From Linnemannia schmuckeri (lineage: Eukaryota > Mortierellomycota > Mortierellomycetes > Mortierellales > Mortierellaceae): 64,000 nucleotides of DNA. The stretch spans positions 2,072,001-2,136,000 of the forward strand of contig JANATG010000010.1 in assembly GCA_029449235.1 (NCBI GenBank), given 5' to 3'. Below, piece by piece: positions 21,313 to 33,222 of the stretch; position 1 is the stretch's first letter; each line of letters begins with the position of its first letter. A program made the position numbers and the translations under genes. Under the pieces are notes generated by a model, which was given only the letters and a program-made list of their open reading frames with translations, ran no database searches and was not told where the DNA came from.

Positions 21313-24300
21313 TTTCTTTGTTCTTTTGTATTTTAGTTCTTTTTTTTTTTTTTTTTTTTTTTTCTTGCTGGGATGAGCGAGTGTATATTTTCATTTTGAC
21401 AGTGCAGATGAGGGCTCTGAATTAAAGCAAAACCAATTGCATGTACATGAGTGTGCCACTCTTTTTTGCAGGGTGTTGATGAGCGATGTGTATGTGGTGT
21501 ACACATGCACAAAAATTCACAAAAATAGTCGAAGTAGGCAACAACGCTTGGTGATATGAGCAAATTGCACAGGGCCGAAGAAAAGGAAAAACAAGGTGAC
21601 CTAAATTTCCTATCAATTGATGAAAAAAAAAACGCTCTGCGCCGCGCAGAAATGTGAGGCGTGAGATTGGGAAGGGAGAAGGGAAGAGGAGAGAGATCGT
21701 TGGGGGCTGTCTGATGTATGTCTGCCAGGGGTGCGTTGTTGCTTTGCTTTGCTTTGCATTGTGAAATCATCGTGTTAAAAAAAAACCATAAACAAAAGCA
21801 AAAAGGCAAGGTACAACAAAGGGGATGGTGGGCTGTGTAGAACAACAATGAGGAATAGTTTTTTTTTTTTTTTTTTTTTTTGGAGTTTTGGACAATTGTT
21901 TTTCTTTTTGAGCAGAAGAGATACAGGTGAGGAGAATGGAGGTTGGTGATGAATGAAGAGGCTGTTTGTTGTATTGCAACTCGGAACTGTTGCCATCGGA
22001 GATGTATACAATTGTTTTTTTTTGTTTGAAAGATGGGAGAATGAAGCAGGGTGTAAGAAAGAAAGATGGAGGCGGAGGCGGAGGCGCAAGGGCAGGGGAC
22101 GGAAGTATCTTTTGTATTGGAAAAAGATAAATTTGCAACAATGAGAGACAAACAGGGGGTAAATAGGAAAGGGGGTTCTGGACGCCTTACATTTTGATAG
22201 ATTTCATTTGGCAAAGCGAAATTAATTTTATCGGTTTAAGCGGAAGGCACGGGCGCCGAGGGAGAGAGCAGAGGAAGGGTTGATAGGCAACTGTATCTCA
22301 CTTGACCTGGGTGCACATTTGTCCTCTGAACGGGTCGTCCCTGCCAGTCTCTTTCTTCCCTTGCTCTTTTTTATTCGATGTGGTGCTAGACTAGTGCAAA
22401 AAAAGGGGACCTCCTTCCTCTCGTTGTCTGTTCCCCTTTGCTTTTAAAGCCCAAGCACACCACACCAGAAAGCAGTAAGAAGAAACATTGAGGGATGTAG
22501 ACGCTGATTCGCTGGGCTGGATCGGCGAAAGAAAAAAAAAAAGATTAAAAGAAAAAATTAAAGGGTCACTCATTGGGCCAAAATTAGATTAGGTCTTACA
22601 AGGCAAGATGGGCGTACGAAGAAAGATGTGTGTGCATGTGGCAAGCGGGTTCAGTACACAGCGCACGTTCACAAATAAACATACATACGTATTGTGGAAG
22701 TAGCATGACTTGAACTCTGAGAAAAAGGAAGGAATTGCTACAACCTGTAAAAAAAAACACGAGTGACCATGGTAGCCTATGCTCATCTAGGCTATTTTGC
22801 TTTTCCAGGTAATCGATGCTATTTAGATGAGGTACACATGAATTTTGGGTATGAGGGAAGATAGGAAGAAAGAATAAAAGAAAGGGTGAAGGAAGAATCT
22901 GTAGCCTGGACCTTTCTTCCTCGTATCGCTCAATTGCTTCTCTGTTCTAAGTTGCTCGTTTTAGTTTTGTTGTGTGGTGTTTGTTTTTTGTTGAGGCGAG
23001 TTCGTTGGCAGTGGGGAAGCAAGAGGGAAAGAGGGGGAGGCGATGCTTGCTCTTCTTTTTGCGTGTGATCGGGAAGCATCCACCTATCCATCCATAACCA
23101 CAGGATTGATATGTGCGATAGAGATATATCAAGACGAAAAAAAGGTACTTGGATCACTTTCTCTTTTTGATCTCTTCAGTGATCTAAATGACATTGGACA
23201 ATTGGGCCAGGGGCTAACATAGGAAGAAAGACAAAGGGAATTAAAGTGACCTGGGTCATCCACTACCCACACCTCCATTCGCCTCTTTGCCACTTCCTCT
23301 GTTGGGCTGTAGTAGTGACACTAGAGGTGTTGACTGGTTTGGTTGGGCGGGGACTTGTATTGATCTTGACGGACGAATTGGATCAAATGTGCGCACACAC
23401 ACAAACACACAGGGGAACAAGAAATGGGAGAAAGGGCAGTGTGAAGAAAGGAGGAGAAAGGAGGAGAAAACAAAAGACCGCCGCCCTTTGTCTCTGCTGT
23501 CTATTCCCTACTGTCACCATTGCCCCTTCTCTTTCTCTCTTCTCTTCCTTACTCTCTCCCACTTTCTCTTTCTTTCTTTCTTTCATTCATTCATCAATTC
23601 CACTTTCATTCATTCATTCAATCTCTCTTCTCGCCTTTCACGCTTTCATTGATCAACGCCCCTCCCCCTTTGTTTCTCTCTCGCTCGGCACACCGCCCTT
23701 CATAACCACCTCAACACCGTCCCTTCCCCTTTCCAGGTACAGATACTTTTCTCTCCTTCTTTGCACTTCTTCCTTTCACATTCTTATACAACAACACACT
23801 CCAAAGTGACCCAGATCTAGAATGCACATCTATGGGAGGTAGCCATGGAGCAGAGCGGAGAAAAACATTCAAAAAGAGTTGGCACACTATATGTGTGACA
23901 ATGCATCCTGATCTAAAAACGAACGCACATCAGTGCTCTTGCTCTCAATCAATCATTCGACTCCTCCCAGCATGGGCAAATAGCCATTCGACAGGCAGTT
24001 ATTCAGTGTGCTTCGGAACTATTTTTTTCACAACGGGAAAATAATCCTCTTTTTTTTTAAACCTTGTGCCTTTTCTTCCTTCTGCAAGGGCTCACACCTT
24101 TCCTCGACGATGATGATGTGCACAACAACAACAACACACATAAAAACAACAGCCGATAATATTGATATCGTGGGTTGGCACAGCGGATGTTTGTGTGCGT
24201 GTGCCGGTTAGTGTCCGGTGCGTTGCCGTACGGCTATTTCTGTTATTGTTATTTTTCTTCTTTCCGCCGACCGACAAACTTACAAGCTGGGCGTCCTGGG

Positions 24301-25167
24301 CTCCCTTTTTTTTTCTTGATTCTTTTTTTATTATCGGCTTTCTTTCACTCATTCGTTCAATCTGAGAACATGGCTACCTTGCGGGAGGGAAGAGAGGGAC
24401 AGAAGAATGGTTCATTATCATATATTACTTGTTATTAATGTGTGTGTACAATATGCCACATACACCTCTTTGGTACAATTGGGCGTTAACAAAGTGGGAT
24501 GGATTCACCTTTCTGCTTGTCTGCTTGTCTCTTTACAGCTGTTCAGTTACTGTTACATTCAGGAGGTTGCCGTTGAAATAAGCAACTGCAAGGCAGATAG
24601 CATAAAGGCAATGCGATATGAACCATCGAAAGAGAGAAAGGAAGAGAGAAGGAGACAAAGTGAACGATGAGTATGGTTATTAAGAAATGAACCTTTCTGC
24701 CATCTTGTTTATTGCAACCCCTGCTTTGCTTTGTGTCTATTTACTTCCCTCCCCTCCCCCCCCCCCCCCCCCCCCAGGTTGGAAACATATCGCGGAGGCT
24801 TTTTTTATTTTTTTAAGCATTCGTTCTATCGCCTTGTTCCTGAGCATACTTTTTATTCAATGTCTCCTGTGTGTCTCAGCCAATATCAAAAGTGGATATT
24901 AATAACATTTTGGATGCATTCGTTTCGTCTTTTTTGTTCTTTCCTTTTCTCTTTTCTCTTTCTTTTCTCTTTTTCACCCACCTCTCTTCTCTTCTCTCTA
25001 CTCTCTACTCTCCCTACAACTCTAATATACCTCTCTCATTCCTTTGCGCATACAGCTATCTAACTCATCACTCTCATATCTTACTCCCGCTTCATCACGA
25101 CCACCCTACCCGACAACCATAGACTGATAACGACAACACCTACATATACATATACAGAACCAAAAAC
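21313..25167. other. Long intergenic region with homopolymer and pyrimidine tracts
   Basis: I see no supported gene in these 3.9 kb. It contains T24 (21340-21363), T23 (21859-21881), a C20 run (24756-24775), ACA and CA repeats (23395-23412) and long CT-rich stretches (23520-23700, 24920-25080). The last of these is probably the leader of the gene at 25168. ORFs of up to 290 codons here are low-complexity readings of these tracts. Confidence 0.6.
24756..24775 (+). repeat. Poly(C) tract, 20 bases
   Basis: An uninterrupted C20 preceded by CCCTCCCCT, giving a strongly strand-asymmetric G/C run. Length may be affected by sequencing error. Confidence 0.8.
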
Positions 25168-26433
25168 ATGCTGCTGAAAAGATCGACGCTGGTCCTCTTG
25201 GCATTGGCACTCGTAGCTACATCGGTGACAGCACAGTCGTTCGGAGACGTCATCCCTATCGCTGCTGAGCCCGGCGCCGATCCTAATGCCACACCCGCTG
25301 CCACAGGAGATCCCCCTGTTATCCCTCCCACACCAGTCCAGCCTCCTGTTGACACGACAAGCTCCACCTCCACAAGCTCCACCACCACTACAACAACATC
25401 GACTGCCGAACCCACCACTCCCACAACCCCGCCCGCCTCGACTGATACTCCTCCAGTAGTCCCACCTGTCGTGCCCACTTCATCATCAAACCCAGTACAG
25501 CCTCCCCAACCATCCAAAGGTACAACCACTAAGCCGAATGGAACAGGAACTGGTATTGCGACCACTGGCTCTGCCTCTGCGACCGTCACCACTGCTTCAC
25601 CTACACCGACGGGTACTGAGGACAAGAAGTCGACGGGCACCAACCTTGCGACTGCCGGTATTGTTGTTGGATCTGTTGTCGTTGCTGCTGCCATTGGTAT
25701 CTGGGTCTTTAGAAAGTGGAAGCTCTCTGTAAGTCTTTTGTTATTCAGTCCATCCGAAAAGTATTCTCTTTTTGTGCTTATTGTTTCTCCAATAGGACAC
25801 TCTTTGTTTTGATAGCCATGATTACTTGAAATCATCTTTTTTCTTGTCTATGTTTGTTTATTCTCGAAAACTAACCTCTATCCATTACCTCACCTGTAAC
25901 TCCAAAACAAACAAAAATAGCCATCGAGAGATTTCCAGAGAAAGATTGGAGGAGACGACTATCAGGACTACCCCCGCACCTACGAATCCGACACAGTCTT
26001 CTTGCGCAATCTGGGAGATCAACCCGCAGAACCAGCACCGACCAAATCGCCATACAACGCAAACGCTTCCCTCCCCTCGGATGATCAGTACTACGATGCC
26101 GGATATGCCAACGATGCAGCTGCTCAGGGAGCTTATGGACATGGAGGACATGATGCGTACGGACAGCAGCCAGGTGCATATGATCATCAGGGATATGACC
26201 ATTCGCAGGGTTATGATCATGGGTATGATAACACTGCCTATGGAGCTGGACAGCACGATTATGGTGGGTCTCAGGTTGGTGGTGGATATGGTGGTTCGCA
26301 AGTTGGTGGTGGATATGGTGGTTCGCAGGTTGGTGGATATGGTGGTGCTCAGGATGCAGGGTATGCGCATTCAAATGTTGGAGGCGGGTACCAGCATCAG
26401 GGATATGACGACTATGGTCACGGCCGCCGATAG
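25168..26433 (+). CDS. Single-pass surface protein with Ser/Thr/Pro-rich ectodomain and Gly/Tyr-rich tail, 357 aa
   Basis: Exons 25168-25728 and 25921-26433 join in phase 0 (GTAAGT donor, AATAG acceptor). A cleavable signal peptide (about 1-22, ending VTA-QS) is followed by ~130 residues dominated by Pro, Thr and Ser, likely heavily O-mannosylated. A transmembrane helix at about 158-180 (AGIVVGSVVVAAAIGIWVF) ends in a basic stop-transfer RKWK. The tail has Gly, Tyr, Asp and Gln-rich sequence, including HGGHDAYG-type units and three near-identical GGSQVGGGY repeats. The layout (signal, rigid glycosylated stalk, one helix, short tail) resembles fungal wall-stress sensors of the Mid2/Wsc class, but no WSC or other named domain is visible, so the function is inferred only loosely. 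It is flanked by long pyrimidine-rich intergenic DNA. Confidence 0.75.
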
Positions 26434-28547
26434 ACTATGTCGCTTATTTTCGCACCTTTGTTACCACTTTGATACTTTCACATCGTCTTTTCATATACAC
26501 ATTTTACCCATTTCCAGCTATCATATTTATCATCTACATTTGCCATTGCCCGCTTGCTTGTTCTTGTTTTCGTTTAAAAAATATAGTTGTAAATACACTA
26601 ATAATAACATATCATCATCTTGTTCGTTCGTATGTCAATGCGCTTGCTTGCGTAATGGGGTAAGCGTTGCTTCGTGAGGAAGAGTGAAAAAGCAATTAGC
26701 CTTTTCTGTGAAGAAAGAGAGGAGGACCCTGGACGAAGCTTTTTATCTCGGTGCTCTTGTTTATTTTCGAACGTCATTGTTTTTTTTGGGTTGGTTTAGT
26801 GGGGTCGTGTTGGGTCAGGGAAAGGCACAAAGGAGGAGGAAGGGAAAAGGAGAGTGTGAGCAAAAAATTAGGAGTTGTTGATGGGACACGGACAGGGTCC
26901 TGTCTGTAACTCTGCAACACTCTTTGACCACTGCGCTCTAAAATAAGGTCCTTCCTTCTCTACTCGCGTGGCGTGGGACATGAGATAAAAGTGAAGGAGA
27001 CGGGAGAACGATCGTGGTGCACATAGACCTATGTGATCTGCAGAAGCTATCTAGCTCCTCTGTTTCTCCTTCCCTCCCGCCTCCGCCTCATTTATGGCTT
27101 CTATTTATGGCGCAGAGAATGTCCCTCAACAAAAAAAAGTGCCGAGGGCGGGGTGTGGTGTGCTGGTCTAAATCGAAATTAAACCACATGCATGGGCGTC
27201 CTTTCTTTTCCTCCCTCGAGAGAGTGCTTAGATAGTTGTTAAACGGATAGGGGGTCATGCCCTGTTATGAGGGACGGGGAAGAGGAGGACGAGAAGGAGA
27301 GGGTACATTGGTCAGCTGCCGTTGTTGAACCTAGACATTGGTCATTGATTGGAGAGCGGAGGGTTGCAGTCATTCCTACAGTAGTTAATCTATGTCTTCA
27401 ACAGTCATCGTCTTTTGAGCTATTTTTCTTTCTTTTCTTAGTGCCTATTTTCGTCGTGTAAGGTGTGGTGGGCAGATGATACCTTTTATTATGGGCAGAC
27501 TACCCAGACTTGTGCGTTATTCCGATTCTTCCATGAGCAAGGACACGACGACGTGGGGTGGGTGGGTTATCAAAGCAGAGCGATAAAAAGACGAGCAAAA
27601 GGTGAAGAACGTGGAGAGAGATGAGGGTATGAAAAGGAGTGAGCAAGAGAAGGGGCGTCCGAACTGGAATTTCTTCTTTGTTCATTGGCAACAACACTTT
27701 TAGTTCAAGTGGTGCGTGACCCCTGGTCCATATTACGATCCAAGCCAATTGAACAAAAAAGACGAGAGAAGAGACCATTCAAACCACAGAGATGGAAAAG
27801 AAGACCTTGTCGATACCCTCACTCTTTTTTTTTCTTGCTTTCGTCGCGACAAGGAAAAAGAGAGGGAAAGAGAGAAAGAGGGAGGGATTACATTCCATTG
27901 TCTGCTAGAGTGGAAAAAAGGAGATATGAAGAAGGACCAATGGAGCACTGACAATGTTGTTCATATGTTTGCATGATTGGTCTAGAAAGAAAAGCAAGAG
28001 TGGGCGAGGGTATCATGGATGGGTCGAGGTTGGATAGCAAAACGATGGCAAGAGTGAGTCCAAGGACGATCATTGTCTTCTTCATCGTCGTCTCCTCTTC
28101 CGCGTTCCTCTTTTTGTGCTTCTCTTATTTTCTTTTTTCCTTCTTCTCCTCTTCGCGTCCTTTCTTCTTTTCCTCTTTTCTTGTTGCCCGAAAACTATTT
28201 TGCCCCTTCGCGCCCTTTCCCACTGACATACACATTTTTTTCCTTTTTCACTTTTTTTGGATTTACCTCCTCTGATATACCCTGCTCCAAATTCCCTTGT
28301 TATTTGACGAATATCCTTTGGCGACCCCTCCACTCCTTGACACTATCTCCACTTCTTCCCGCGTTAACCCTTCTTTTCCCGCCATCCACTTTTCGACACC
28401 CAATCTACCTCTTCCGCCCTGGTTTCCGCCCCTCAACGCGATACGACTCTCAGATCGAACCACGACGCGCAAAAAGGACTCGCTACCTAATAGCAAACAC
28501 TAGCCTCGACTTCATCTTTCTTGCAGAAAGAAGGAAGTAGAAACAAA
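26434..28547. other. Intergenic region, no gene supported
   Basis: No reading frame here has a domain, signal peptide or splice structure I can defend. The first few hundred bases are AT-rich 3' flank, and 28070-28540 is CT-rich, consistent with the leader of the gene starting at 28548. Confidence 0.55.
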
Positions 28548-31500
28548 ATGAAGACGACGGCCCTTTTGTCTCTTTCGGCAGCACTGTCTGTCCTCGCCTC
28601 CTCGGTGAGCGCAGGTAAGTGAGCAAAGTTACATCCACACTCATCCTCCGCGCGATCCTTTGGTGCCACACAGACCACAACACCACATAAATTATTCCAA
28701 TCTCGAGCATCCACCTGACCAATCCAAAATTCTTTGCATTTTGCACCTTTCAATTTTCCCCTTTTTTTTTTAATGCACAGCAGCAACAGTAAGAGGACAT
28801 GCTGCTAATATGATGGCTCCGCCTATTGAAGTAGCAGGCGAGTGCAGAATCCTGAAGCAAGAATCGACTCTCTGTCCATCTATCCAGTATCTCACCAACA
28901 TCAATTCCCCCATCCACGCTGAGGAGCGTATCCAAGGTAATATCCCTTTTTTATTTCCCAATAAAAAAAATCGCATAGCAATGAACCCAGAAATCTAACT
29001 TTCCTGATTTTGCCTGTTTTGCGTGTGGGATTGAATGTGTAGAGTATATTGATGCGATGCCGAAGGAAATGAATGATTTGCGGGCGCCTTGTCTGCAGGT
29101 CCTGCAAGAGGCCTTGTGCCTGGTCGAGTTCCCCAAGTGCAAAGGACAGACACAACAAGTCCTTCCCGTCTGTCAGTCCGTCAGGTATGGCCTTCAAGAA
29201 AAAAGTCAGTAATCACATTTGTGCATAGACAATAACCACATGGTTAATGCTCATGCCAATACTAACCCACAATTGTTTGGTGTATTTACACTGATGGGAA
29301 AAATAGGGAGCGTGTGGAGAGAATATGCTCAGAACCGTTCCAGAAATTACATATAGAGGGATCGATTAACAATGAGGAAGACGACGAGGCATCGATCATG
29401 ATAGCAAGGGTTCGGGACCAAATCTTCTCCCCGGCAGCACTAGACCCCAAGCGATGGGCTGCTTCGGCCGCTGTACAGGAACCCGATTGCGTCTCGTGGG
29501 ACGACCATGGCCTTGGATCTGCGCCTATCGATAATATCCGTATTCTCAATGATCTGGATGATGAGGTTGCTGATGTTGATACCGAGGTTGAGGCGGAGGA
29601 GAGTGGTGACGATGACGCGAAGATGAAGGCGGGGGTTGGGGACGAGTTGGTGAGGAGTACTTTGGAGACGCGACATTTGAGTCGACGGGAAAGGGGGTCC
29701 AAGAAGCACCATCACCACCATCATCATCATCATCATCACAAAGCGCAGAAACGAAATGCCTTCCCTGTTTCATCGCAGAAAAATGAGGACAAGAAGGTAG
29801 AGGCGGAGGCGCAGGTGATTGTTGCGCCCATGGTCGCTATTCGTGCCAATACACCCTCTGCCCAGGGCATCTATGCTATCAACAAAGATGAGCCTAAAGT
29901 CAGTATTTCCAAGTCTGCTACTGCGGGTGTCGACAAAGGCAAAAAGGTCGGTGATTCCAAAGTCCTTGTTCATGAGCGCTTAGGTCACTCCAAGTCTTCT
30001 GGGGACAGTCCAGGACAGCGGGTTCTGATGCAAGGCAGTTATGGTGACAATATCGATCCTGCGAAAGCTGTCGATAATCTGGGCAAAGCGAGCGAGGGCC
30101 ATCCTGTTGACAAGGATGCAGCAAAGGCGGAGAGTGAAGCTGCGAGTGACGATGCGCATACGCACAAGGAAACCGCCTTGTTGGCTGCGGTGCCGATCTT
30201 GTTGATCATGGGTGCCATTGCCGGGTTCACGATCTACCGTCGGTACTACGAGAATAGTTTCAATCAAGATGGACAGAATGATTCTCGAGATGATCTTCCC
30301 CACAACAGCTACCACCAGCGAGGTAAACTATTTTTTTCTTTTTGGTCGGTGCAGTAGTCATCGGTGAATTGTTACATGGTACTAGCATTTTTTTTTCTAA
30401 TCGTAATGTATGATAGACCTGTCAATCAGAAAGGGATCGCCAATCCATTTCGACCGCACGTTCCTGAACACAGTCCACTCTCCGCCCCCAACAGCGACCT
30501 ACCTTCACGACCCCGACAGCCCCAGTCGTAATTATCACCAACACTCCCCAACTTCTATCGCCGCGGGTACCTCTCTCAAACGCCCCACACCTTCTGCAGG
30601 AGCCGTGGGAAAGAACCGGTTCCAGGAACTCTCGCGCAGCTATGATTTCGGGGCTGGCCTGCGGTCTATTAAGAACGCGCTTACGAGAAGTAACAATAAT
30701 TCGAGGGAGGATGGTTTGAATCATGCGGGTTCGAGATCGGTGGGATCATTGAGTGGACGGAATTCGGGACAGTATACTGGGGCGTTTGGGGCGGGTGGGC
30801 ATTCAATTGCCAGGATTGGGTCTCACCCCGGATTGAATGCTTTGGAGAGACAGCAGCTTCAGGCGCAGTTTGGAAGTGGTGTTGGTGGTTTGAGTGCTTC
30901 GTCTTCAGCTGCAGCAGCAGCGCGGTTCCCGGATGTTCACAACGTGGCCGCCCAGGATCACTCGATTGTCTGGGGACAGTACTCGGCCAACGACGAGCAT
31001 GATGCCTACCAGGATGCCGGTATCGCCTTGGCCTCGAACCTGGGCGCGGCGCGCAAGTCGGGATCGGCCAACTCGCTGAGCATGTTGAACAGCAGTGGCA
31101 AGTATAATCATCATCATCGCCAGCGTTCCTCGGACAGGCAGTATCAACAGCAGCAGCGTATAGGCTCACCCCGCGACAGTATCGGCGACTGCCTCTCACC
31201 CGAGTCACATTCAATGCCCACCCGCGAAGAGCTCATGCGCCGTCGAGACCTGCACTCCGAGGGATACGCTTTCAGATCTGAGACAGCCTCCGTCGGTGAC
31301 GACGCGTATTCAGGAACCGACCTGTTATTCGATGGCCGTAACCATTTCTTTGACCTCGCCGGCTCCGAGAAGAACGCGGCAGGAGTTTCGGCCCAGATGA
31401 TTGATGAGGAGATGGACATGTACCTCGAGATGGAGAAGGAGGAGTCGCCGTTTGTTGTAGACGATTATAACTCGATGAATCCGAGCCCCTATGAGCCCAA

Positions 31501-31837
31501 GGTCCTGACGAGACAGATGCTTGAGCGCCGGCAATCAATTCAGAAGACTGCTGCCTTGAGAGAGAAGGAGATCTCAGAGAAGGCTGCACTGAATGCTGAA
31601 ATTGATGAGGTTGCTGCAGTGAAGGCGGCGAGGTCACAAGCAAAGAAGGATAAGCGTAAGCTGGCAAAGCTGGCCAAGAAGCAACAAAAGCAGCAAGGTG
31701 CAACGGCAAAGGTCGAGGAGGTGTTTGATGAAAAGCAGGCGATGCAGACACAGGATGCTGCTGCGGTGGTGGTGGATACGGAGGCGGAGCAGGCGACTCA
31801 TGTTCTTGGATGCGATTCTCCGGATTGGAAGCAGTAG
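28548..31837 (+). CDS. Type I membrane protein with Cys-containing ectodomain and long cytoplasmic tail, 933 aa
   Basis: Five exons join in frame: 28548-28614, 28781-28936, 29043-29184, 29307-30322 and 30417-31837 (2802 nt). Exon 1 encodes only the signal peptide (MKTTALLSLSAALSVLASSVSA). Exons 2-4 give an extracellular part with spaced cysteines (GECRIL, TLCPSI, APCLQV, EALCLVEFPKCKG, LPVCQS, RICSEP), suggesting a small disulfide-bonded helical domain. An acidic stretch and an uninterrupted His11 run (about 256-266) follow. The transmembrane helix is near 411-433 (LLAAVPILLIMGAIAGFTIY). The ~500-residue tail is Ser-rich and polar and ends in a Lys/Gln-rich helix. Fungal membrane proteins of this layout exist, but I recognise no named family. 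The His tract could bind metal ions. The start is firm because of the signal peptide and phase-consistent introns. Confidence 0.8.
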
Positions 31838-32187
31838 TTCTACTGTGGAGGATCGTTTATGTTATACCCTTTTTTGTGTTTTTCTTTTTTTTTTTCTTTT
31901 TAAAAAAACTTGTAGTGTTGCGATACGATAGCTCAAATACAACAAAAAAAAAACATCTTTCTTATACCATGCACTGGCCGCTATGGGAGCCTTACCTTTT
32001 GCCCCTACAGCACCTTGTCATCTTTATCCTCTTGCTCAAGTCTGTGGTGGTGGCGGCGCTTATGTGTTCAAATTTGATTATGGTATTGACGACTGGAGTC
32101 ATGTTGAGAGATGTACGAAATGGTTGGAATACAAATAGCATGTGCACTGGGTATTTGAGACGAAGATTGATTAAGTTTGACGTTTCA

Positions 32188-32227
<40 letters not shown>

Positions 32228-33009
32228 GGGATTAGGTGGACAAACATATAGAAAAGGGCAGGGTATTGTGAGAAAACAATGACTTATGCGAATGACATAT
32301 CTGGACGCTGTATTTCATAATGCTCAAAACCTTGGTTCTGTGTAGATCTATCTGTAGATCAACAGCTTCTTTCAGGAACAAATCAGTCGCACTCGCAGCC
32401 TTCATGGTCTTAGTGATGTTGTCGGATCGAGGCATTTGAGGTTTATTTGTTACAGACTCACAACTAGCCTTTTGCGACCAAACAAGTTCCCATAACCATC
32501 TCTCTCCCACCACCTCTCATTCCTCCTTTCCTGGGACTATGTATATCTTCCTTTCTTGCTACCGCAATTGTTCAAAAGATCTAAAAAAAAATAAGGAGTT
32601 CCTCGCTACTACTCTAAAAAGGGAGGGGGTGATATCCAGATATGCTCTCCATTGCTTGCCAGAGAAAAAAAGGGCGGGATGGGTGGGACATCTAGATGCC
32701 GAATCATAGGCTTTACCCGTCATTATATTCGGCATCGCCTTTCATCTTCTCCTGTCTCTCTCGTTTGCTAATAAACGTTGCATGATGTGCATTGCATGCT
32801 TTTCCTGTCTCCTTTCTGCGCAGTATTGCGTTCGTGGGAGAGAAACGGGACCAGAAGCAGCAGAATAGCGCCCGTCGGTTTTTTTGTTTATTATCCTTTC
32901 TCTTCCTTTCTTTCTCTCTTTCTCTTTCTTTCTTTATCTCTTCTACAACCCATCCCTCTTAAAGATCACCCTCCCCTCAGACACCTCCAAGCACGCCTTC
33001 TCCTCCAAA
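31838..33009. other. Intergenic region with A32 tract and a remnant of the NLR upstream module
   Basis: A32 lies at 32194-32225. About 32330-32440 resembles the start of the NLR upstream module at 35610-35710 (shared TTTCAGGAAC, ATCAGTC and a TTGTTG/TGTTGTC block), suggesting an old decayed copy. 32880-32945 is a CT-rich tract leading into the defensin gene. No gene is supported. Confidence 0.5.
32194..32225 (+). repeat. Poly(A) tract, 32 bases
   Basis: Uninterrupted A32. Its right flank is close to the NLR-module remnant. It could be the tail of a degraded retroposed sequence, but no target-site duplication is evident. Confidence 0.8.
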
Positions 33010-33222
33010 ATGCTGAAAGGATACATCATCGCCCTGTTCGTCATGGTAGCCGCCACAACCACAACAGCCGCTCCAGTCTATCTGCAAAAACGACTTAGCT
33101 GTCAGGCCGGGGATATCTTTGGTGCAGGCAATGCTGCCTGCTCTGCCAGCTGCATCGCGCAAGGTCAGGGATTCCATGGAGGATTCTGCGATGACCACGC
33201 CGTCTGTAATTGCACCCATTGA
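33010..33222 (+). CDS. Defensin-like prepropeptide (CS-alpha-beta fold), 70 aa, acidic
   Basis: The precursor has a signal peptide (1-20, ending TTTTA), an eight-residue propeptide ending in the Kex2 site QKR (residue 28), and a 42-residue mature part. Its six cysteines (31, 44, 48, 60, 66, 68) have spacing C-x12-C-x3-C-x11-C-x5-C-x-C with GFC before the fourth position. The C-x3-C, G-x-C and C-x-C triad is the cysteine-stabilised alpha-beta signature of fungal and arthropod defensins such as plectasin. Known members are secreted antimicrobial peptides, several binding lipid II. The mature peptide has no Lys or Arg and three Asp, so it is anionic, unlike most defensins; its target is open. 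Single exon; the first ATG after the CT-rich leader is used. Cysteine pattern and processing site make the class call strong; activity is untested. Confidence 0.85.
   Translation: MLKGYIIALFVMVAATTTTAAPVYLQKRLSCQAGDIFGAGNAACSASCIAQGQGFHGGFCDDHAVCNCTH

Noticed and set aside
21333..22214. Frame of 293 codons on minus through T-runs
   Set aside because: Largely poly-Lys, Ser and Phe from homopolymer tracts, in the 3' flank of PI4K.
23395..23412. CRISPR-like or telomere-like repeats
   Set aside because: Only short CA-type microsatellites; no spaced direct repeats or TTAGGG arrays anywhere in the window.
23246..23809. 187-codon frame on plus
   Set aside because: Consists of CT-repeat translation (Leu, Ser, Phe, Pro); no domain.
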